Below, piece by piece: positions 58,282-64,000 of a stretch of 64,000 nt of DNA (the first letter of the stretch is position 1; each line of letters starts with the position of its first letter). The DNA lies in NCBI GenBank assembly GCA_003447235.1, contig DLZV01000021.1, forward strand, positions 61,162 through 125,161, given 5' to 3'. The notes beneath the pieces are model-generated. The model had not been told where the DNA came from. It did not search any database and saw nothing but the letters and a program-made list of their open reading frames with translations. This stretch comes from Prevotella sp. (GTDB lineage: Bacteria; Bacteroidota; Bacteroidia; Bacteroidales; Bacteroidaceae). A program made the position numbers and the translations under genes.

Positions 58282-58830
58282 ATGAACTATCAAAACATTA
58301 TAGATCAATACTATTCAGAGGAGAATGCGCTACGGCGCATTCTCCTTGTGCATAGTCGGCAGGTGACGGAGCGGGCCTTACGCATCGCGGATGCCCATCC
58401 CGAACTGGCGATCGACCGCCCGTTTGTACAGGAGGCAGCCATGCTCCACGATATCGGCATCTTCCTCTGCGATGCGCCGGGGATAGCTTGCCACGGCAAG
58501 GAACCCTACATCTGCCACGGACGGTTGGGAGCAGAACTGCTTCGCCAGGCTGGCTACCCACGCCACGCACGCGTCTGCGAGCGACACACGGGCGCAGGAC
58601 TGACCAAGGCGGAGATCGTGGCACAACACCTGCCTATTCCCGCCCAGGATTTTCTGCCCGAAACGCTGGAAGAACGGCTGATCTGCTATGCCGACAAGTT
58701 CTACTCCAAGAGCCACCTCGACAGGGTGAAGACTCCGGAGCAGGCCGAGCGAAGCCTCTCCAAGTTTGGTCAGGAGGGCGTAGCACGCTTCCGCCAGTGG
58801 CGGCAACTCTTCGAACCTGACACCCTTTGA
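58282..58830 (+). CDS. HD-domain phosphohydrolase-like protein
   Basis: A 182-residue HD-superfamily protein. H24 (VHSRQVTERA) and the HD pair in AAMLHDIGIF (H55, D56) are in place. CHGRLGAELLRQAGYPRHARVCERHTGAGL follows, and a late YADKFYSK segment gives a further aspartate. The HDIG form suggests a nucleotidase or phosphodiesterase, but the substrate is unknown. Codons 13-22 form a stable RNA hairpin (58319-58346). It ends 16 bases before mfd and is probably cotranscribed with it. Confidence 0.82.
   Translation: MNYQNIIDQYYSEENALRRILLVHSRQVTERALRIADAHPELAIDRPFVQEAAMLHDIGIFLCDAPGIACHGKEPYICHGRLGAELLRQAGYPRHARVCERHTGAGLTKAEIVAQHLPIPAQDFLPETLEERLICYADKFYSKSHLDRVKTPEQAERSLSKFGQEGVARFRQWRQLFEPDTL
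58319..58346 (+). repeat. 12-bp hairpin with UACG loop inside the HD gene
   Basis: Arms 58319-58330 and 58335-58346 are perfect reverse complements and the loop is TACG, a UNCG-type tetraloop closed by C-G, known to be very stable in RNA. It lies 37 bases into the reading frame. Confidence 0.75.
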
Positions 58831-58846
58831 CACCTACAACCTCCTC

Positions 58847-61800
58847 ATGAAAATAGAAGAACTACGCACGCTCTACGCCTCGCTCCCACAACTGGGGGCC
58901 CTGGCGAAATTGCTGAAGGACGGGAAGACGCGCCATATCAGCCTCAACGGGCTGGTCGCTTCTGCTCCCGCCTTGTTTTTTGCGGCCTTTGCCGAACGAT
59001 ACCCCTACCCCATCCTCTTCATCCTCGAAGATGCCGACACGGCAGGCTACTTCCACAACGACCTCAAGGCGCTGGGCATAGAACCCTTCCTCCTCCCCTC
59101 GTCCTACAGAAGGGCGGTCAAATACGGCCAGCGCGATGCGGGAAGTGAGATTCTGCGCACAGAGACGATGGCGGCGCTTTCGGCTGAAAAGACAGAGGGC
59201 AAACCGCTATACATCGTCACCGAACCGTCGGCGCTTGCCGAGCGGGTGGTCTCCAAAGAGCGACTGAACGACCAAACCATCCGTCTGGAGACAGGACAGG
59301 AGGTGGAGGTGGTGGCACTGGAGAAGCAGCTGCGTGCGTTGGGATTCCAAGAGGTGGACTACGTCTATGAACCAGGACAGTTTGCCGTGCGCGGCAGCAT
59401 CCTCGACGTCTATTCCTACAGTTCGGAATATCCCTTCCGCATCGACTTCTTCGGCGACGAGATCGACACGCTACGCACCTTTGAGGTCGAGACGCAACTC
59501 TCGCTCCAAAAGCGCAAACAGGTGGAGATCGTCCCCGAACTGGCTCAAGCGGACCATGAGCAACTGACGTCCTTCCTCCATCTGCTGCCCGAAGAGACGC
59601 TCATCGTGACCAAAGACCTCCACTATGTGGCCGACCGCATCGGAAAGATCTTCGACGAGGGCTTCTCCAAGAGTGCGCAGACAGAGCAGATGGAGGGCAA
59701 GAGCGAGGTGGAGCAGGAAGCCATCCGCCAACAGATGCTGGCTGAGACGAAATTGATAGGGCGCGGGAAGTTTCTCACCGATGCGCTTGGCTTCCGTCGC
59801 ATTGAGACGGCGACCAGTCCGACCCACACCGCTGAGGCGGTCATCACCTGCGAGACAACGCCTCAACCTCTCTTCCACAAAAACTTTGACCTGCTGCTGC
59901 AGACGCTTCGCGACGACGCTGCGGGCGGCAAGCGGGTCTTCATCCTGGCCGATAGCCAAAAGCAGAACGATCGTCTGCGGGAGATCTTTGCCTCCAAAGT
60001 CTCTGAGAGCGGTGGCGCCCCTGTGGCATTCACACCCGTGGACCGCACGCTCCACGAGGGTTTCAACGACGAGACCCTGGGCGTGGCCCTCTATACCGAC
60101 CACCAGATCTTCGATCGTTTCCATAAATACACGCTCCGATCGGACAAGGCGAAACAGGGAAAGATGGCGCTGACGATGAAGGAACTACGCGAGATGGAGC
60201 CAGGCGATTTTGTCGTCCACGTCGATTTCGGCATCGGCAAGTTTGCCGGACTGGTACGCGTGCCGGCTGGCGAGAGCTACCAGGAGATGATCCGGCTGGT
60301 CTATCAGCATGGCGACATCGCCGACGTATCCATCCACTCGCTCTACAAGATCAGCAAATACCGACGGGCGGAGTCGGGGGAAGCGCCACGCCTCTCCATC
60401 CTCGGCTCGGGCGCTTGGAACAAACTCAAGGAAAAGACGAAGAAGCGCATCAAGGACATAGCGCGCGACCTCATCAAGCTCTATGCCCAGCGCCGTCACG
60501 AGCGTGGCTTCGCCTTCTCTGCCGACAATTATATGCAGCACGAGCTGGAGGCCTCGTTCCTCTACGAGGACACACCCGACCAACTGAAATCGACGCAGCA
60601 GGTGAAGCACGACATGGAGAGCCCGCGTCCGATGGACCGCCTGGTCTGTGGCGACGTGGGATTTGGCAAGACGGAGGTGGCTATACGCGCCGCCTTCAAA
60701 GCCGCTTGCGACAACAAGCAGGTAGCCGTGCTGGTGCCGACCACCGTACTGGCCTTTCAACATTTCAAGACGTTCTCCAAACGACTGCAGGGCATGCCGG
60801 TACGCGTGGACTACCTGTCGCGTGCACGCACGACCAAACAGACGCGACAGGTGACGGAGGACTTGGCGGCAGGCAAGATCGACATTCTTGTCGGCACCCA
60901 CAAGCTCATCGGCAAGTCGGTGAAATGGAAAGACCTCGGACTGCTGATCATCGACGAAGAACAGAAGTTTGGCGTGGCGACGAAAGAGAAGCTCCGCCAA
61001 CTGAAGACCAATGTCGATACGCTCACCCTATCGGCCACCCCCATCCCCAGGACACTACAGTTCGCGCTCATGGGGGCGAGGGACATGAGCATCATGCGCA
61101 CACCTCCTCCCAACCGCTATCCCATACAAACGGAGATTGCCACCTTCTCCAGCGAGGTGATAGCGGATGCCATCAACTTCGAGATGAGCCGTGGCGGACA
61201 GGTGTTCTTCGTCAACGACCGTATCGCGGGACTGGCGCCAATAGCGGAAATGATTCACAAGTATGTGCCCGACTGCCGTGTGGGAATCGGTCACGGACAG
61301 ATGTCACCCGAGGAGTTGGAGAAGATCGTGATGGGATTCATGAACTATGACTACGACGTGCTGCTCTCGACGACGATCGTGGAGAACGGTATCGACATCT
61401 CCAATGCCAATACCATCATCATCAACGACGCCCACCGCTTCGGCCTGTCCGACTTACACCAGATGCGTGGACGCGTGGGGCGGTCCAACCGCAAGGCGTT
61501 TTGCTACCTCCTTGCCCCGCCCCTGGCCAACCTCACGGCAGACGCTCGCCGCCGACTGGAGGCCCTTGAGACCTTCTCGGAACTGGGAAGCGGTTTTTCC
61601 ATCGCCATGCAAGACCTCGACATACGCGGGGCGGGCAACCTCCTGGGAGCAGAGCAGAGCGGATTCATGGAGGACTTGGGCTACGAGACCTATCAGAAGA
61701 TCCTCACCCAGGCCGTGACCGAACTGAAAAACGATGAGTTTCAAGATCTCTATGCGGAGCAGATCGCACAGGGCGAGGCCATCTCTGGCGACGACTTTGT

Positions 61801-62260
61801 GGACGACTGTGCCGTGGAGAGCGACCTGGAGATGTATTTCCCCGACAACTATGTGCCGGGCTCTTCGGAGCGAATGCTCCTCTACCGCGAACTGGACAAT
61901 ATCGAGCGCGACGAAGAACTGGAAGCCTACCGCCAGCGCCTCATCGACCGTTTTGGTCCTGTGCCCCGACAGGGTGAGGAACTGATGCTGGTCGTGCCGC
62001 TGCGAAGAGTAGGAAGACGCCTGGGCTGCGAAAAGATTATCCTTCGACAAGGCAGGATGCAGATGCAGTTTGTCTCCAACACACAGAGTGCTTTCTACCA
62101 AAGCGCAGCCTTCGGACGCGTCATCAACTACATCGGCTACCACCCACGCCGCTGCAACCTAAAAGAAAAAAACGGGAAGCGATCGATGGTCGTCTCGCAA
62201 GTGGCTTCGGTAAAAGAGGCCGTAGAGATCTTGAAGGACATCGACGAAGAGAAGCAATAG
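58847..62260 (+). CDS. mfd: Transcription-repair coupling factor
   Basis: Mfd removes RNA polymerase stalled at DNA lesions and recruits UvrA. The 1137 residues hold the UvrB-like N-terminal part (about 1-330), the RNA-polymerase-interacting CarD-like domain near 445-520 (GDFVVHVDFGIGKFAGLVRV), the helicase core with Walker A GDVGFGKTEV near 600 and DEEQ (IIDEEQKFG near 700), the SATPIPRT motif, HQMRGRVGRSNRKAFCYLL near 870, and the C-terminal UvrA-masking domain. The length is close to E. coli Mfd (1148). Confidence 0.95.
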   Translation: MKIEELRTLYASLPQLGALAKLLKDGKTRHISLNGLVASAPALFFAAFAERYPYPILFILEDADTAGYFHNDLKALGIEPFLLPSSYRRAVKYGQRDAGSEILRTETMAALSAEKTEGKPLYIVTEPSALAERVVSKERLNDQTIRLETGQEVEVVALEKQLRALGFQEVDYVYEPGQFAVRGSILDVYSYSSEYPFRIDFFGDEIDTLRTFEVETQLSLQKRKQVEIVPELAQADHEQLTSFLHLLPEETLIVTKDLHYVADRIGKIFDEGFSKSAQTEQMEGKSEVEQEAIRQQMLAETKLIGRGKFLTDALGFRRIETATSPTHTAEAVITCETTPQPLFHKNFDLLLQTLRDDAAGGKRVFILADSQKQNDRLREIFASKVSESGGAPVAFTPVDRTLHEGFNDETLGVALYTDHQIFDRFHKYTLRSDKAKQGKMALTMKELREMEPGDFVVHVDFGIGKFAGLVRVPAGESYQEMIRLVYQHGDIADVSIHSLYKISKYRRAESGEAPRLSILGSGAWNKLKEKTKKRIKDIARDLIKLYAQRRHERGFAFSADNYMQHELEASFLYEDTPDQLKSTQQVKHDMESPRPMDRLVCGDVGFGKTEVAIRAAFKAACDNKQVAVLVPTTVLAFQHFKTFSKRLQGMPVRVDYLSRARTTKQTRQVTEDLAAGKIDILVGTHKLIGKSVKWKDLGLLIIDEEQKFGVATKEKLRQLKTNVDTLTLSATPIPRTLQFALMGARDMSIMRTPPPNRYPIQTEIATFSSEVIADAINFEMSRGGQVFFVNDRIAGLAPIAEMIHKYVPDCRVGIGHGQMSPEELEKIVMGFMNYDYDVLLSTTIVENGIDISNANTIIINDAHRFGLSDLHQMRGRVGRSNRKAFCYLLAPPLANLTADARRRLEALETFSELGSGFSIAMQDLDIRGAGNLLGAEQSGFMEDLGYETYQKILTQAVTELKNDEFQDLYAEQIAQGEAISGDDFVDDCAVESDLEMYFPDNYVPGSSERMLLYRELDNIERDEELEAYRQRLIDRFGPVPRQGEELMLVVPLRRVGRRLGCEKIILRQGRMQMQFVSNTQSAFYQSAAFGRVINYIGYHPRRCNLKEKNGKRSMVVSQVASVKEAVEILKDIDEEKQ

Positions 62261-62288
62261 AGGGGAGTCACCTGCCCATCTTGTGACC

Positions 62289-64000
62289 TCATTCTCCGGC
62301 GGTGCCTCCCTCTTCCTCCTCGCCAGGCAAGGGTTCCTCCACCCCCAGGGCCCAGGCGTATTTTTTCTCCCAGCGCCAGATCGTGGCGCGCGAGGCATGG
62401 GTGAGGCACTGTATCAGATTCTTGGACATGCCAAACCTTAATAGGTAGCATGCCTGCTTTTGCTGCTTGGTGACTTCGCCCGACTTGCCGAGCAGGGCCT
62501 CGGCAAACGAAGGATATGCCTGGTCCACGGCGTGGTAGAGCTGGTCCCAGTCGTCGCTGGTCAGCTCCTCCCCTCCCAATGCCGCCTTCCTGAACCTGAG
62601 GGCCACGTCCTCCGAGCTCTCCTCGAGCTTCGACTGGTGGAGCAGCTGCAGGAACATCTTTCCCTCCTTTATCTTCTCTGCCAGCATCTTTTCGGTCTCC
62701 TGCAGTGTGGCGGCGTGGACAGTCAGTTTGTCGTTGGCCTTGTCCAGCTCTGCCTGGGTGTTCACCAGATCTTTCTTCGTTAGCGCCAAGTCCTCCTTCG
62801 ACTCGCGCAGTTCCACCTCCTTGCGCTCCATCTCCTTGCGCAGCTCCTGTTCGTTGTGGGCCATCTGCTCTATCCGCTCCGAGAGTTCCAGCATCTTCCG
62901 CAGGTGTACGTTTCTCCGGTGTATGAAGACAATGGCGCCACCAGCCCCCAGGAGCGTGAAGACAAAGATCGAGACAAAGAGCGTCCTGGCATACATTTCC
63001 TTCTCGTCCCTCAGTTGCATTTCCTTCTTTTGGTCCATGTGGTACTTATAGGCGTTGGTGAGCGTGGCAGCTTGCTCCTGGCGCCTGCCAAAGTCGAGGG
63101 TGTCGCTCAGCTGCATGTATAGCACGGCGTAGCGGTGGGCGTTGACGACATCTCCCTGCTCCTCGTACAGTCGAAACAGCTGCTTGGCGGCATCGTACAT
63201 GTTGTTCTGGTCCTTGCCGTTGTCGATGATGCGCTGGCTATAGATGATGGCGGAGTCCCTTTTCCCACACGCCATGTAGTAGTGGGCAAGGGCCTGGTCC
63301 TTCAGTACGGAAAAGTAGGGATTCAGCTCCTCCTTAATCAGGGGGCGGCAGCGCTGTGCCTTCTTGATCTCTCCCAGTCCCGAGTAGTCCATCAGCAGGC
63401 GTATATAGGACTCCTGGTACGCCGATTGGTCCTTGGTTGTGTCGGCGATATGAAACGCTTTGTCATACTCCTTGACGGCTTCCTTCGCGTTGCCTGTGGC
63501 CTTGTAGGCTGCTCCCACGTGCATGTGGTCCACAACGTCTTCCGTGCCGAGTTCCTTGGAGATTCTCAGCTCCTCCTTCGACATCGCCAAAGCCTCCTTG
63601 TAGTTTTGCACCCTATATTGCAGGAAATTCAGGTTGGAGTAGGTGTTGCGGAGCATGATGGAGTCGCAGTCTGGGTGTCCTATGGCGAAGTCGGTTGATT
63701 TGTAGAAATACTCCAAGGCGCGCGGACAGTCTTGCAGGTCGCGATAGACGCTGCCTGCATAGTAATAGACCTCTTGCTTCTCCTGGTCGCTGCCCTTCTT
63801 CCCAAAATATTCCACCAGTTCTTTGATCTTGGCATCGGATTTGGGCAGGATGTTGGCCTTGTCGCTCAGACGGATGTGGAGCAGGTCGTATTTCTTTTGG
63901 ACATACACGCTTCCGCGTCTCGCCTCTTGCTCGAGGGAGTCGAGCATGGCGAGGGCTTGCTTGGGATGGTCATTGCCTACCATCTTGATGTGCTCCATCT
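62289..64000 (-). CDS. TPR/coiled-coil membrane regulator (partial)
   Basis: At least 570 residues; the frame has an ATG at 63998, but the N-terminus is probably cut by the window end because relatives begin with a signal peptide. It contains several tetratricopeptide repeats (about 75-320, for example YYYAGSVYRDLQDCPRALEYFYKSTDFA), one membrane helix near 340-362 (LFVSIFVFTLLGAGGAIVFIHRR), a long coiled coil (about 365-450) and a C-terminal region with a helix-turn-helix-like end (YLLRFGMSKNLIQCLTHASRATIWRWEKKYA). This is the plan of Bacteroidetes TPR regulators with LuxR-like output domains. Target unknown. Convergent with mfd. Confidence 0.75.
   Translation of the reverse strand, partial: MEHIKMVGNDHPKQALAMLDSLEQEARRGSVYVQKKYDLLHIRLSDKANILPKSDAKIKELVEYFGKKGSDQEKQEVYYYAGSVYRDLQDCPRALEYFYKSTDFAIGHPDCDSIMLRNTYSNLNFLQYRVQNYKEALAMSKEELRISKELGTEDVVDHMHVGAAYKATGNAKEAVKEYDKAFHIADTTKDQSAYQESYIRLLMDYSGLGEIKKAQRCRPLIKEELNPYFSVLKDQALAHYYMACGKRDSAIIYSQRIIDNGKDQNNMYDAAKQLFRLYEEQGDVVNAHRYAVLYMQLSDTLDFGRRQEQAATLTNAYKYHMDQKKEMQLRDEKEMYARTLFVSIFVFTLLGAGGAIVFIHRRNVHLRKMLELSERIEQMAHNEQELRKEMERKEVELRESKEDLALTKKDLVNTQAELDKANDKLTVHAATLQETEKMLAEKIKEGKMFLQLLHQSKLEESSEDVALRFRKAALGGEELTSDDWDQLYHAVDQAYPSFAEALLGKSGEVTKQQKQACYLLRFGMSKNLIQCLTHASRATIWRWEKKYAWALGVEEPLPGEEEEGGTAGE

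Overview
The window reads as chromosomal DNA of a Bacteroidales bacterium, most likely a fairly GC-rich member of the Prevotellaceae. The reasons are the repeated Bacteroidetes promoter form (TTG/TTTG, about 19-20 bases, TAnnTTTG), weak Shine-Dalgarno use, the long (about 310 aa) NusB, the nusB-yajC-ybbR-coaE-DUF5606 gene order, a DUF4491 protein, a Bacteroidetes-size LptD, a fused SpmA/SpmB protein and a Bacteroides-type tryptophanase. The genus is inference. No prophage, insertion sequence or CRISPR array is visible.

Layout. 1-200 is a cluster of short palindromes forming a nested inverted repeat. 0.25-11 kb is a + strand block: YeiH-type transporter, xseA, purT, three genes for a dTDP-3-acetamido-sugar (fdtA-like isomerase, acetyltransferase, fdtB-like aminotransferase), a MATE transporter, a cytidylate-kinase-like protein, a phosphoesterase, rmlB, a sigma-region-4-like protein and xseB. 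11-20 kb holds ilvE, tRNA-Val(GAC, minus strand), trmB, a LolA-like protein, a second MATE transporter, an uncharacterised acidic protein (minus), rarA, a 2-hydroxyacid dehydrogenase, a TRIC-type channel and an orphan helicase-associated-domain peptide. 20-25 kb is on the minus strand: an ECF sigma factor with a four-helix membrane protein, the SpmA/SpmB fusion, and tnaA followed by an unusual structured 3' region with four exact-period 23-bp repeats.

25.5-39.5 kb is a + strand envelope block: lptD, then an exopolysaccharide/capsule locus (SLBB export protein, Wzz-like chain-length protein, Wzx-like flippase, Wzy-like polymerase, two GT4-like glycosyltransferases, a hexapeptide acyltransferase and a WbsX-family protein). 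The likely initiating sugar-1-phosphate transferase sits apart at 49.7 kb, near a GT2 glycosyltransferase and a GH16 glucanase. 39.5-40.8 kb is a queuosine unit (queF and a preQ0/preQ1 transporter) headed by a preQ1-I riboswitch and a tandemly duplicated 76-bp palindromic element. 41-47.5 kb carries a TlpA-like lipoprotein, the DUF5606-coaE-ybbR-yajC-nusB cluster (minus), and rplY-pth-hslR (+).

50-64 kb has a guanine-deaminase-like enzyme, an SLC13/TrkA-C permease, a phospho-sugar mutase, DUF4491, a lipoprotein, a PycB-like carboxyltransferase whose C-terminal biotinyl-like domain lacks the biotin lysine, an HD-domain protein, mfd, and a TPR/coiled-coil/HTH regulator cut by the window end. 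Taken together this is mostly core-genome content with strong cell-envelope and polysaccharide content. The most unusual signals are regulatory or structural DNA/RNA elements rather than a new gene system.
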